64,000 nucleotides of DNA, taken from IMG/VR virus record IMGVR_UViG_3300022821_000013, positions 1 to 64,000 of that record; one strand, 5' to 3'. The position numbers and the translations under genes were made by a program. This DNA is from a virus. Position 1 is the stretch's first letter, and each line of letters opens with the position of its first letter. The notes below the pieces were generated by a model. The model saw nothing but the letters and a program-made list of their open reading frames with translations, was not told where the DNA came from and ran no database searches. This document shows positions 31,236 through 40,616 of the stretch, in pieces.

Positions 31236-32550
31236 TAGACTTTACTTTATTTAATTTAGGTAATTCTATCTTTTTCAATTTAGGTAATTCCATCTTAACT
31301 TCAGTTGGTATATCAGGAATATATCTATCTAATATCTGCTCAAACTTCACTTGCATTTTATCCAATGAGAAGTTATTTCTAATTGCATTCATACCAGATT
31401 TGGCGTTTTTAGATAATTTAAGTTCATTAGTATGTTTATAATGCAAAAACATAACTTGCTTAAAATGTTCATAATCAGGTTCAAACCAATGTGATTCTGG
31501 TATTAATACATCTTCCCAAACAGCAGATTGGTGTATTTTCTCTAATTTACCAGGTAACATATGATGGTCTTTTTTATTTAGAAAATCTAAATGTCCAGAC
31601 CAACCACTTGCAATTACAGGTTTACCTATAGATGCAAATTCCAACATAGGTCTACCATAACCCTCACCCCTAGTTAGATTTACCATTGCTGATACTTTCT
31701 TGTGATTATACAATGAAACCATTTCTTTTTTGCTTAATTCACCATGTAATAAGTAAATATTTGGAATTTTACTTTTATCGGTAAATATAGATTGAATCTT
31801 GTTGATTTTTTCAACTACCATATCTCTATCTGTTATAGATAATGTTCCAACTGATGTTTTCAATATTAATGCTGGTTTAGCTCCTTCAGTATTATAGAAT
31901 GTTTCTATAAATGATTTTACTAACATACCAGTATTCTTGCGATCTTGACCTAAATCACCATTTAACCAATGACCAACATATAAATATGCAAACTCTTCAT
32001 CTATATTGTCTAATATATTAGCTATACTTGGTTCTACAGGAGTCTTCTTATTAATTAATTTAGTATCAACACCCTCAAATAAAACCTCACATGGTCTCAT
32101 AAGTTCAAGTTGACCAGTTCGATTACCATTATTATCTTTAATTTCATATTTAGAAACTTCAAATACATCTTTGCTATGTTTAGATGGAACTATAACTAAA
32201 TCCATTTGATTACAACCCTCAATCCACTTAGCAGATGATAGGTTTGTTTCTATTCCAGCTGTAATACCAATATTGTATTTTCCTAACCTTTTAAATAATG
32301 ATGGAACTGTAACCTGCATAAATATATCAGGTGCTTCAGTAACTTTAACTGCTATTCTATCAATAATACTTATATCATCAGGATCATTAGTATCTAATGC
32401 ACCCATAGGAGTTGAACCCCAACGTGTAGGTAATATTGTAATATCATATTTGTCCATATTAATCAATGATACTGCTAAATCACGTGCGTGATGTCCGTAT
32501 CCTGATAGGGTATCGACTGGCCCTTCAAAATATAATTTTAATTTTGACAT
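31228..32550 (-). CDS. GT4-type glycosyltransferase (GT-B)
   Basis: The 440-residue enzyme starts LKLYFEGPVDTLSGYGHHAR, a typical GT-B donor/acceptor cleft loop. Later it has YVGHWLNGDLGQDRKN and NLTRGEGYGRPMLEFASIGK, where the conserved E-x7-E (EGYGRPMLE) is the GT4 signature. The C-terminus ends in a PKLKKIELPKLNKVKS repeat that resembles the start of the split GT4 gene upstream. The substrate is unknown. Confidence 0.85.
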   Translation of the reverse strand: MSKLKLYFEGPVDTLSGYGHHARDLAVSLINMDKYDITILPTRWGSTPMGALDTNDPDDISIIDRIAVKVTEAPDIFMQVTVPSLFKRLGKYNIGITAGIETNLSSAKWIEGCNQMDLVIVPSKHSKDVFEVSKYEIKDNNGNRTGQLELMRPCEVLFEGVDTKLINKKTPVEPSIANILDNIDEEFAYLYVGHWLNGDLGQDRKNTGMLVKSFIETFYNTEGAKPALILKTSVGTLSITDRDMVVEKINKIQSIFTDKSKIPNIYLLHGELSKKEMVSLYNHKKVSAMVNLTRGEGYGRPMLEFASIGKPVIASGWSGHLDFLNKKDHHMLPGKLEKIHQSAVWEDVLIPESHWFEPDYEHFKQVMFLHYKHTNELKLSKNAKSGMNAIRNNFSLDKMQVKFEQILDRYIPDIPTEVKMELPKLKKIELPKLNKVKSNG

Positions 32551-32928
32551 TTATAATTCCTTTAAGAAGTTTTCTGGTATTTCTTTTTTATCACTAAATT
32601 TTCTAACTTTATCTATTTCGGCAACTACATTATCATCCGAATCTGTTATAATCCACATAATAGTATTTTTTCCAAACTCTAACTCATATTGTAAATCAAC
32701 TATTTCAAACTCGTAACGTATAGTTCCGTATGTAGTTGGGATTATATTATGAACTGATATATTATTATATACTTCTTCTGGAAATAACTCTATAAAATTA
32801 ACTAAACAATTTATAGATTCTATACATGGTGCAGGAGAACCCATACAATCAAAGTTATAATGTAATTCTTTAATTCTATAAACCTTCTTAATAAGTTTAT
32901 TCTTCTCTATCTTATTTTGATTGATCAT
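32551..32928 (-). CDS. Hypothetical protein
   Basis: An approximately 125-residue protein with beta-rich C-terminal sequence (TIRYEFEIVDLQYELEFGKN). No family was recognised. The ATG at 32928 is preferred over an upstream TTG. It overlaps the end of the split GT4 C-terminal gene. Confidence 0.5.
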   Translation of the reverse strand: MINQNKIEKNKLIKKVYRIKELHYNFDCMGSPAPCIESINCLVNFIELFPEEVYNNISVHNIIPTTYGTIRYEFEIVDLQYELEFGKNTIMWIITDSDDNVVAEIDKVRKFSDKKEIPENFLKEL

Positions 32929-33862
32929 ATACAATTTTAGATGATTTGTTTTTAAATTGATCTATTTTAACATTCTCAAATGAAAACGTATCTACATCAG
33001 CCATATAGCCAACGAAGTCAGAATGTAATGTATCTATACATTTAATCATTCTGTTACACATATTCTTAGAAGTCATACCAGTTCTAACATCTAAACAATA
33101 TTCTCTGGCTAATCGACCACGTCTATCACGTTCTTCTTTACCCATATCATATACTTTCTTTAGTGCATCAGCTACATCATTAGTAGAACAATAATCTTCG
33201 TATATATATGGTGTTGGTGGTGATCCAACCATAGTTCTTATTTTTGGATATACTGGTAATACCCACTCACCATGTGTAGTATATTTACCATCAGCATTAG
33301 TCATCCAATCAGAGTTATAGTAACTTTCGTCAATTAACACGTCGTTTTCATCTCTAAAGCCCATTTGATCTTGTAGCCCACCAGTAACATTTCCAATTAT
33401 CATAGTACCAGCCATCATAGACTCGTGACTACTCAAACCCCAACCCTCAGCAAATGATATATTTAATGTTACATCTGATATATTATATAATCGGTTCATA
33501 GTTTTAGTATCTACTTTCTTAGGTGAAAATGCAACTTTATAATCAGGACATAATGCCTCAATTACAGCTGGTAGATCAGTACCATTATTATCAATTGGAT
33601 CTGTATGTAATATCAATACACATTTATCAGCTTTATCTTTTGGTAACATATCACAGAACATCTTATAAGCTAATATAACATCGGATGGTCTTTTTCTTCT
33701 TATATTTCTATTAGACCAAAACACAGTAAATTCAGCATTTGTTCGTTGTATATGGTCATTCTTAAACTTTAAAAATTCTTCATCATCTTCCTCAATAGGA
33801 AAATAATAATCTTCATTTATACCATGTGGTATATAGGATAAATACCTATTATAATCTATCAT
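32912..33862 (-). CDS. GT4 glycosyltransferase, C-terminal half (split gene)
   Basis: The 316-residue protein covers only the C-terminal side of a GT4 enzyme: YLSYIPHGINEDYYFP at the start, FWSNRNIRRKRPSDVILAYK, and FAEGWGLSSHESMMAGTMII with the E-x7-E signature. The N-terminal half is encoded by the next gene upstream, 11 bases away in another frame. The two halves may form one enzyme, or this may be a frameshifted gene. Confidence 0.8.
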   Translation of the reverse strand: MIDYNRYLSYIPHGINEDYYFPIEEDDEEFLKFKNDHIQRTNAEFTVFWSNRNIRRKRPSDVILAYKMFCDMLPKDKADKCVLILHTDPIDNNGTDLPAVIEALCPDYKVAFSPKKVDTKTMNRLYNISDVTLNISFAEGWGLSSHESMMAGTMIIGNVTGGLQDQMGFRDENDVLIDESYYNSDWMTNADGKYTTHGEWVLPVYPKIRTMVGSPPTPYIYEDYCSTNDVADALKKVYDMGKEERDRRGRLAREYCLDVRTGMTSKNMCNRMIKCIDTLHSDFVGYMADVDTFSFENVKIDQFKNKSSKIVYDQSK

Positions 33863-33873
33863 CGTTAACCTTA

Positions 33874-34494
33874 TTATTTATGATCTATTGTTCTAAATTG
33901 CTCATCTCTAAGTACATCTTGATTTAAGGCATATGTTTGTTTTGATATACCAATTAATAAATCACATGACTTATACGCACTTTTATTCCACATTGGAGAT
34001 GGTGAATCATCCCAAATATTATAATATATTAATGGGATACCTTTTGATCTTATCTCATGTTCCATCATATATAACCAACCCCATTGTCTAGGATCCGTAA
34101 AGTGAAATATCATATCTGGTTTCTCATATGTCATAACTTCTAATAGAATATCTCTATTGCCATATCCATTATTACAATATATATTAAAATATGAATCTTC
34201 AACTCCTGTTTCCTTTTCAATAGAATCACTAAGTAATATTTTTTTACCTTTCTCTGGGTGATTTAACCCAGCTCCAATCTGTGACCAATTATAACGATGA
34301 ATAGTTCCTAAAACTATCTCTTTACTTTGAGTTGCAACACCACTAAAATACCTAACATCATCAGATAATAATAATATCTTCTTACGCTTATCAGGTGCTA
34401 ATACTTCGGTTCCATTTCTATCATCACCAACTTTAAATCTTATATGATCCTTGTTGGTTGGTTGTATAGGCTTTAACTTTGGTAATTCTACCAT
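33874..34494 (-). CDS. GT4 glycosyltransferase, N-terminal half (split gene)
   Basis: A 206-residue N-terminal GT-B domain: KKILLLSDDVRYFSGVATQS at residues ~38-57, then MIFHFTDPRQWGWLYMMEHE, IYYNIWDDSPSPMWNKSAYK and LLIGISKQT. It stops exactly where an inter-domain linker would begin and the C-terminal half follows. It begins MVELPKLKPIQPTNK, the same PKLK motif as in its neighbours. Confidence 0.78.
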   Translation of the reverse strand: MVELPKLKPIQPTNKDHIRFKVGDDRNGTEVLAPDKRKKILLLSDDVRYFSGVATQSKEIVLGTIHRYNWSQIGAGLNHPEKGKKILLSDSIEKETGVEDSYFNIYCNNGYGNRDILLEVMTYEKPDMIFHFTDPRQWGWLYMMEHEIRSKGIPLIYYNIWDDSPSPMWNKSAYKSCDLLIGISKQTYALNQDVLRDEQFRTIDHK

Positions 34495-34760
34495 TAGTTA
34501 CCTCTTGATTTTCTTGTAGTTGTTTTAGAAGTCTTTTTAGATTCAGATTTGATAGTTTCTTCGGTTTTCAAATCTAATTCATCTTGAATACCTTGTTCGA
34601 TTTCTTCTTCTAATTCAGCTTGGATGTATTCTTCCAATGAATCAGTTGTAATAGTAGCTTCCTCTTGAATAGGAGTTTCAACTTTAACTTCTTCTACTAT
34701 CTCTATCGTTTCTGGTTCAACTCTTACTGGTGGAGTTGATTTTATAGCTCTATGTGCCAT
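34494..34760 (-). CDS. Small acidic protein
   Basis: The 88-residue protein is Glu/Thr-rich and low in complexity (for example IQAELEEEIEQGIQDELDL) with a basic C-terminus TTRKSRGN. It has no fold that I can recognise and is probably disordered. Its start overlaps a region with a TATATTTATC motif that may be a late promoter. Confidence 0.55.
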   Translation of the reverse strand: MAHRAIKSTPPVRVEPETIEIVEEVKVETPIQEEATITTDSLEEYIQAELEEEIEQGIQDELDLKTEETIKSESKKTSKTTTRKSRGN

Positions 34761-34776
34761 GCTCAGTTTCCTGTTT

Positions 34777-34806
34777 AAATTAAAAAATTCAAAGATAAAT
34801 ATAAAC
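34777..34806 (-). promoter_or_regulatory. Possible promoter (TATATTTATC class, also TATCTTTG)
   Basis: The minus strand has TTG, 17 bases, TATCTTTG, preceded by TATATTTATC. It can be read as a -33/-7 pair with short spacing, or as the second motif class. It lies directly upstream of the 88-residue gene and the GT4 group. Confidence 0.4.
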
Positions 34807-34820
34807 TAATTTTACAAGAA

Positions 34821-35783
34821 TTAACTTCGGTTGGTTTTTGTGCAATATTCATCTGTATTATAAGGACAATAATTGCAATTAAAATTATTACGTCCAGTTT
34901 TTTTATCGAATGTCTTATCATATAAATAACTTCCATTACCGTCGAATCCACCTTCCAAGAAATCAGTTATTATCTTTTTAGATTTATTGATTGTTACATT
35001 TCCATGTGGAACATCAACCTTTTGTATATAACTAACTTTAACTGGAAAATCAACTGTCTCTGGATCTAATACCTTTCGTTTCAAAACATAAAAAACTGTT
35101 TTTATTTGTTCTAATGGTATATTCATTATATGAGAAAAGAATGTTCTATATAATATTAATTGGGTTCTAATCACATCATCTTTCTTTTTATAGTCATTCC
35201 AAGATTTAGTAGCTGTCTTTAAATCTATTATTAGATATTCTTTTGTTTTCTTATCTTGTAGGACAATATCTAGTTTTTGTAATATAGCAACACCATAATC
35301 CTCTAATAGAGTATATATTGGAAATTCTATAGCAAATAACTTATATGTTTTTGTAGAAAAATACTTTAGTCTATTGGTTTTTAACCAATCTAATATTCTC
35401 ACACCATCATTATAGAATTCAGCCATATCATCACGTGATATATCCATATCAACTTTTTCATTAATATCATTCTCTTGATATATCTCAACCATATAATGAT
35501 GTAATAACTCGTTAAGATTTATAGCATCAGCTTCTTTAACCGATACATTAAATATATAATGTAAATACATCTGTATTGTCTGGTGCATTGCAGTACCAAA
35601 TAACAGATGTATATTATATTTATCTATTCTATTCTTATCAATATATCTAAGTTTCCATTTATTAGGACAAGCAGTATACATCTGTATCTGACTGAATGAT
35701 ATTAATGGTGTGTCCTTTAGAAGTATTGGTTCTGGTTTATATGTTATATCATCGAACTTTGGTAGTGTTTTTATAAAACTCAT
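34821..35783 (-). CDS. Cas4/AddB-like PD-(D/E)XK nuclease
   Basis: The 320-residue protein matches RecB-family nucleases with an iron-sulphur cluster. ISFSQIQMYTACPNKWKLRY has the first Cys; LLFGTAMHQTIQMYL has the catalytic His; LQKLDIVLQDKKTKEYLIIDLKTATKSW gives D and the DLK of the active core; the C-terminus NCNYCPYNTDEYC supplies three more Cys. It is expected to be a DNA exonuclease in replication or recombination. It ends close to the 52-residue small gene upstream. Confidence 0.85.
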   Translation of the reverse strand: MSFIKTLPKFDDITYKPEPILLKDTPLISFSQIQMYTACPNKWKLRYIDKNRIDKYNIHLLFGTAMHQTIQMYLHYIFNVSVKEADAINLNELLHHYMVEIYQENDINEKVDMDISRDDMAEFYNDGVRILDWLKTNRLKYFSTKTYKLFAIEFPIYTLLEDYGVAILQKLDIVLQDKKTKEYLIIDLKTATKSWNDYKKKDDVIRTQLILYRTFFSHIMNIPLEQIKTVFYVLKRKVLDPETVDFPVKVSYIQKVDVPHGNVTINKSKKIITDFLEGGFDGNGSYLYDKTFDKKTGRNNFNCNYCPYNTDEYCTKTNRS

Positions 35784-35907
35784 ATGCTAAATCAAATGTT
35801 TTAAATTGTTTAAATTTAATAATAATATCTCGGTCGTATATATCAATTACCCACATCTTAGTTGATGATGAGTATATAGGGAATTTGTATCTTATTCGTC
35901 TATCCAT
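35749..35907 (-). CDS. Small hypothetical protein (52 aa) overlapping both neighbours
   Basis: The minus-strand frame MDRRIRYKFPIYSSSTKMWV and onward is open for 52 codons across the gap between the dNMP kinase and the nuclease. It overlaps the end of the first by 16 bases and the start of the second by 35. The composition is protein-like (strand-forming KMWVIDIYDRDIIIKF). No family was recognised. Confidence 0.55.
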   Translation of the reverse strand: MDRRIRYKFPIYSSSTKMWVIDIYDRDIIIKFKQFKTFDLAYEFYKNTTKVR

Positions 35908-36446
35908 TCTTTAACCAATTGTTTAGCTTTTGTTTCTAATCCTATATAATCACTATCGTTAAGTATGATATGGTCAAATTCAGAGTAACTTCTATCTAAA
36001 TCCACTTCTGATTGGTGTTGGTCATCTGGTATAGAATAACCTTCATAACTAGCATCAATACGTACTACGATACCACCTAATCTCTTAATTGCATCAAGCT
36101 CACCCTTAAATCTAACATCAGTTATTATCCAATTACTATGATCATTATAAGTTGACATTAAAGATTTAATCCAAATATCATTATCGAAGTTATCTCTCAA
36201 ACTTTCAGTTCCTAATATCTGTAACATTTGACGAACACTCATACCCCAATCTTCTAAGTAATAAGGTTTGTAGTTATCATCAAAAAAATAATATTCTGGT
36301 AATCCAGTTATAATACCACATATTCGTTTTAAATTATTAGCAAATGATTTAGTTTCATACTTTTCATATAAACTACGCTGTAGTATTTTAGCAAACGTAT
36401 CCTTTCCAGATCGTTTCTTACCTGATATACCTATTAATTTGTTCAT
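35892..36446 (-). CDS. Deoxynucleoside monophosphate kinase (T4 gp1-like)
   Basis: This phosphorylates dNMPs to dNDPs, feeding dNTP synthesis. The 184-residue protein has an N-terminal P-loop, LIGISGKKRSGKDTFAKIL (residues 4-22), then GMSVRQMLQILGTESLRDN for nucleotide binding and WIITDVRF, as in phage dNMP kinases. The length is close to the family. It overlaps the clamp-loader subunit gene by 4 bases. Confidence 0.85.
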   Translation of the reverse strand: MNKLIGISGKKRSGKDTFAKILQRSLYEKYETKSFANNLKRICGIITGLPEYYFFDDNYKPYYLEDWGMSVRQMLQILGTESLRDNFDNDIWIKSLMSTYNDHSNWIITDVRFKGELDAIKRLGGIVVRIDASYEGYSIPDDQHQSEVDLDRSYSEFDHIILNDSDYIGLETKAKQLVKEWIDE

Positions 36447-36895
36447 ATAGTTCCTATTTTTTTAATTATTTTTTTATATTCTTTATTATCTAAATTTGAT
36501 TCCGATATAATATGAATTAACTCGTCTTTTCCATCCTGTATATCAATTAACATATTATAATATGAAAGTGCAATTCTACCATTACAATTATAATAATTCA
36601 TTATAGATTTTATTATAATATCAATATCTTTATCAGATTTGGTATTAGATTTTATAAGTTTATTATATCCTAATTTACGTGGTAATACAAGTTGCATTAG
36701 TTTATACTGTTGTTCTGTATCAAGATATAGATTAGATACTATCTGTAGTGTATTGATAGTATCTAAATATTCAATATCCATTGATATTAATCTATTAACA
36801 ATATAAAATGGAAACGTAGCCATTTCATGACTATCTATATCATCAAAGTTAGTTTTATAAGTTGTTAGATGTTTTATCGCTGTGTTTATATCCAT
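36443..36895 (-). CDS. Clamp-loader small subunit (T4 gp62-like)
   Basis: The 150-residue protein carries the gp62 pattern FPFYIVNRLISMDIEYLDTI near residues 28-47, then LVLPRKLGYNKLIKS and IDIIIKSIMNYYNCNGRIAL, corresponding to the RF-x-K-W and YY regions of T4-like gp62. It lies beside the AAA+ clamp-loader subunit and a small zinc protein, which is the usual context. Sequence similarity is weak, so context matters. Confidence 0.7.
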   Translation of the reverse strand: MDINTAIKHLTTYKTNFDDIDSHEMATFPFYIVNRLISMDIEYLDTINTLQIVSNLYLDTEQQYKLMQLVLPRKLGYNKLIKSNTKSDKDIDIIIKSIMNYYNCNGRIALSYYNMLIDIQDGKDELIHIISESNLDNKEYKKIIKKIGTI

Positions 36896-36896
36896 A

Positions 36897-37130
36897 TTAC
36901 AGTTTAGGCATTAACTCTTCAAGTATTTCACCACATTTAGAGCAACAGAATACATCTATTGGGATGAACTGATCTGTTGGTTGTCCTGTTAATATAGCGG
37001 ACGCTCTACGTATAATCATTTTAGTTTCAAATACATCATAATCACATGATTTACAATGTACTTCTGTTGTCTTAGTTATATCTAATCTTGGTTGTTGCAT
37101 TTGCTGATTGTTAGCTCCTACTAAATCCAT
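36897..37130 (-). CDS. Zinc-ribbon protein
   Basis: A 77-residue protein with two CxxC pairs: HCKSCDY near residue 28 and CCSKCGE near residue 64. This is a four-cysteine zinc ribbon. Such small proteins occur between clamp-loader genes in T4-like phages. Its role is unknown; DNA or polymerase binding is possible. Confidence 0.7.
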   Translation of the reverse strand: MDLVGANNQQMQQPRLDITKTTEVHCKSCDYDVFETKMIIRRASAILTGQPTDQFIPIDVFCCSKCGEILEELMPKL

Positions 37131-37131
37131 A

Positions 37132-38073
37132 TTATCCTTTTGTTAAAATTGATGAGAACATACTCATTATATTTATTTCTTTATCTAAAGAGAAATAATC
37201 TTGATATTGATATTGACCTATCAATATTATATTTGACATCATATCACCTGGTAGTGATTCGATGTTAGTTGATATATATTTGTATATATCATTAAAATTA
37301 GTTATTCTTTCGTCAGCTATAAATTGACGAATAGATTTTATTTTTTCAGTATTAGACTTTGTAGACTTCATAATTGTTAATAATATATTAAGTTCATCTT
37401 TAGTCTTTTTATTCTTATTATTAAGTTTATATTCTCCAGATATACATTTACTCTGTAACTCATTATACATAGATCTCATATCTGGATATGAATTATTAAT
37501 TATATCAACTATACCATTAATTATATCTGGATTTTCAGAATCGTATTTTATTGATTCATTATCCATAACATACATTAATCTAGCCATTATATCTTCTTTT
37601 GGAGTATCAACAATATCATATAATTTACATCTTGATTTTATAGATGGTAATATTCTATCCGAATAATTACAAGTTAATAAAAATCTAGAACTATCACTAT
37701 ATGTTTCTATTATATAGTTTAATGATTCTTGTTGTTTAATTGGTACTCTATGAAACTCTTCAAGTAATATTATTTTTAAGTCTTTCTCTGGAACAGATTG
37801 ACAGAAAGGTAATATTTGGTTTCTTATAGCATCCATATTCATACTTTCATTTGTACTAATAATTAAACTTTCGGCATCCAACTCATTTATTAACATTTTT
37901 GCTAATGCGGTCTTACCGATACCAGGTGTACCACATAATAACATATGTGGTATATCCTTGTGTTCAATCATATCACTTATATCTTGCTTGAAGTCATCAG
38001 AACAAACATAATCATTTATTGTGCGTGGTCTATACTTTTCAGCCCATATTTTTGTGTTATCTCTAAATATCAT
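37132..38073 (-). CDS. Clamp-loader large subunit, AAA+ (T4 gp44-like)
   Basis: A 313-residue RFC-type ATPase that opens and loads the sliding clamp. WAEKYRPRTINDYV starts the protein, GTPGIGKT at 48-55 is the Walker A, IILLEEFHR is the Walker B region (EE in place of DE), TCNY is sensor 1 and SRC carries the arginine finger. It is encoded with the gp62-like partner. Confidence 0.88.
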   Translation of the reverse strand: MIFRDNTKIWAEKYRPRTINDYVCSDDFKQDISDMIEHKDIPHMLLCGTPGIGKTALAKMLINELDAESLIISTNESMNMDAIRNQILPFCQSVPEKDLKIILLEEFHRVPIKQQESLNYIIETYSDSSRFLLTCNYSDRILPSIKSRCKLYDIVDTPKEDIMARLMYVMDNESIKYDSENPDIINGIVDIINNSYPDMRSMYNELQSKCISGEYKLNNKNKKTKDELNILLTIMKSTKSNTEKIKSIRQFIADERITNFNDIYKYISTNIESLPGDMMSNIILIGQYQYQDYFSLDKEINIMSMFSSILTKG

Positions 38074-39464
38074 TTATCTTCTAATATAATTGGTGTATAT
38101 AAAGTTCTACCACGTTTACTATCAATAACAAATAGATTTTGTGATGGTGGTTCATACTCAGCCTTGATACTTACTGCGTATGGGTTATACCCTATCAAAC
38201 AACCATTTAATATAAATCCCTTACCAATTAATGATTGGTGGAAGTGACCGAATACATCTAAATCGGCTCTAATAGATCTATTCCAAGCTGCAATAGCTTT
38301 GTTAATTGGAATAGTTGGTCCACCAACACCACCACCATATCTCATAAAGTGTCCATGATGAAAACGTGTTATAGTTCCATATATATCTAATATAGTATGA
38401 TAACTTCGTTGTGCGTGGAATGTAACCATCTTATTAGATTTATAATGTTGTTCTAATACATAATACATATATTGTTCTAATGAATGCCCCAATTCAGTTG
38501 ATATTCTTTGTTGTTTAGTCATTCTACCATGATTACCAGTAGAAGATACAATCTCAATAGGCAATCCAGTATTAGCAAGTATATAGTCTATAGCACCTGC
38601 AATTCTATTTTGTACTTCTATTATAGCTTCGGTTGGCATTAATGAATTTGATTCCATTAAATCATCATGAATATCACCAGTTATAAAGTCACCACCTAAA
38701 TGGATAATTATTTTTTTGGTTTTATAAGGAACCTTAATCATATCAACCATTCTACCTGTATCATGCATAAGACAATTAATACGTTTCTCTGCTATACCAA
38801 GATTAAACTCATTTAATCCATTTACAGAATGATAATGTACTGTTTCTTCTATGTGCCAATCAGACCATTGCAATACAATTGCTGATTCACTACCCTTTAT
38901 AATATTAGGAGTTGATTTGATTATTTTAGGTGTAAAGTTGTTAGATAGAGTATCTACCATTTTAGATTCAACTTTTAATTCTTCAATTTCACTTAATGCA
39001 CGTTTATACTTTTCATTTAATAGTTTATTCTCTCTATCTTTATTTCTAAGTTTTATATCTACACCAGTATCAATTACAACCGTAGTGTTATCTTGTATAC
39101 CTTCATCGATTTCATAATCGTTAAATATATCATCTAACTCTAACTCTGAATCATCAATATCAATGATCTTGTTATTAATACACCAATTCTTAACTACTGT
39201 ATAGGAAAGCCCATATTTAGTAGCTACTGATTGTATATCATTTGACTGTTGAGCTTCAGATATAACTTTGTTTTTAAATTTATCGGAATAATCACTAACT
39301 AGTTTGGGTCTATCTAAAAAACCCAAATCACATCTGGTTTCCCAATTTGGTATTGTGTGATCACCACCAATACCATATTTCTGTTTTAGTTCTTTATAAC
39401 TTGCACCTGCACGTCTTTCAGCAACTATCCGTTTCTTAGCTTTATTAGAATATTTCTTAGCCAT
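38070..39464 (-). CDS. Metallophosphoesterase with N-terminal HTH region
   Basis: The 464-residue protein has two helix-turn-helix-like segments at the N-terminus (YKELKQKYGIGGDHTIPNWE and ATKYGLSYTVVKNWC). The C-terminal phosphoesterase has metal motifs SDWH, HLGGDF, STGNHGR, RFHHGHF and GHFHQS. It resembles phage SbcD-like phosphoesterases and may process DNA ends. It overlaps the clamp-loader gene by 4 bases. Confidence 0.82.
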   Translation of the reverse strand: MAKKYSNKAKKRIVAERRAGASYKELKQKYGIGGDHTIPNWETRCDLGFLDRPKLVSDYSDKFKNKVISEAQQSNDIQSVATKYGLSYTVVKNWCINNKIIDIDDSELELDDIFNDYEIDEGIQDNTTVVIDTGVDIKLRNKDRENKLLNEKYKRALSEIEELKVESKMVDTLSNNFTPKIIKSTPNIIKGSESAIVLQWSDWHIEETVHYHSVNGLNEFNLGIAEKRINCLMHDTGRMVDMIKVPYKTKKIIIHLGGDFITGDIHDDLMESNSLMPTEAIIEVQNRIAGAIDYILANTGLPIEIVSSTGNHGRMTKQQRISTELGHSLEQYMYYVLEQHYKSNKMVTFHAQRSYHTILDIYGTITRFHHGHFMRYGGGVGGPTIPINKAIAAWNRSIRADLDVFGHFHQSLIGKGFILNGCLIGYNPYAVSIKAEYEPPSQNLFVIDSKRGRTLYTPIILEDK

Positions 39465-39479
39465 TAAAATGCCTTTTGT

Positions 39480-40268
39480 TTATTTATTAATTTTTAAAGG
39501 TGTCAATACATATTTTGCGTGTATATCAGAGTTTTCAAAATCAAAGAATAATGCTGACATAGGAATATCATTTGATTGTGTTGCAATTGCATAATCTAAA
39601 ATTACATCATCTGTTATTGATTTTCCCTGTTCCAATATCTTTAATAGATATATAGGGTCATAAACATCAACATGATTATTCTTCTTTGGTACATTTGTAT
39701 CTATAAATTCACAATCTAATCTCAACTCTACATTACCAGATAGATTTTCACCTTCAAATTTCAGAATATTATATTCATCTCCATCTGAATTTGCAATTCT
39801 AACCGAAGTTGGCTTGAATATAGATATTAATTTAGAGTATGAATTAATAAAGTCATTGTTTAAATGACATGTTAATGTTGGAACTGGAATATTAACAATA
39901 TCTCTAACGTCTTCATATTCTGAATTGCATCTAAATGATATTTTTCTTTTTGTGTCATTAGCATGTAAATATAATGGAATCCCATTATGATTGCCTTCAA
40001 CCTTAAAGTTTATATCATCTTCCATTATAGATAGAGTTTTCTTCAATTCATCTGCATTTTTTAAAATAACACCACCAGTCTCACCATTTATAAATGGATG
40101 TTTGAATATAGTTGTAGTTTTAAACTGTGTATGTGTTGGTGGTTGCATAGTAACTTTAACTCTGCTATCATCGTAATTCAACTTAAATGATAAATGTTGT
40201 TCATTTATCTTACCTAATAAAAAGGTATCTATGTATTTGACAAATACATCTCTCTTAACTGACATCAT
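39480..40268 (-). CDS. Probable sliding clamp (gp45-like)
   Basis: The 262-residue protein has no single decisive motif. The composition of alternating strands and helices (for example FSFKLNYDD-type strands, SDIHAKYVLTPLK at the end) and its length fit a phage sliding clamp. The strongest support is position: adjacent to both clamp-loader subunits and close to the polymerase, in T4 gene-45-like context. It overlaps the truncated methyltransferase gene by 14 bases. Confidence 0.55.
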   Translation of the reverse strand: MMSVKRDVFVKYIDTFLLGKINEQHLSFKLNYDDSRVKVTMQPPTHTQFKTTTIFKHPFINGETGGVILKNADELKKTLSIMEDDINFKVEGNHNGIPLYLHANDTKRKISFRCNSEYEDVRDIVNIPVPTLTCHLNNDFINSYSKLISIFKPTSVRIANSDGDEYNILKFEGENLSGNVELRLDCEFIDTNVPKKNNHVDVYDPIYLLKILEQGKSITDDVILDYAIATQSNDIPMSALFFDFENSDIHAKYVLTPLKINK

Positions 40269-40587
40269 CCCTCCAAGGGTTAATAAAAATTTGATAAATT
40301 ATATTCTTCTTCTTTTCTTTTTCTGTTTTCTTTATTACGTCAATTTCTTTTGGTTCAACTTTCTTATTTACAAATAACTCATGTTTGGATATTCTATCTT
40401 TGGTAGTATTAAAAGATTTTTCTTCTAATTCTATACCAATAAAATTTCTATTTAGATTAGCACATACTATACCAGTTGTACCAATACCATAAGGTGGGTC
40501 GGTAACTACTGCATCAACTGAATTATCATTTAAAACCTTTAAAACTTTAAGACTATCGCCTTGTAACAATGTGTGTGTATTACTCAT
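40255..40587 (-). CDS. Internally deleted DNA methyltransferase-like protein
   Basis: The 110-residue protein joins the catalytic motif TDPPYGIG (residues 29-36) directly to TTGIVCANLNRNFIGIELEE (37-56), normally the C-terminal cofactor motif. In whole enzymes of this class these are separated by ~150-200 residues including the target-recognition domain. The frame is open, with a conserved N-terminus (LLQGDSLKVLKVL) and a charged tail, so it is probably expressed. Catalysis is unlikely as a monomer; binding or regulation is possible. Confidence 0.7.
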   Translation of the reverse strand: MSNTHTLLQGDSLKVLKVLNDNSVDAVVTDPPYGIGTTGIVCANLNRNFIGIELEEKSFNTTKDRISKHELFVNKKVEPKEIDVIKKTEKEKKKNIIYQIFINPWRDDVS

Positions 40588-40616
40588 TAATTTCCATTAT
40601 TACCTATATTATATTA

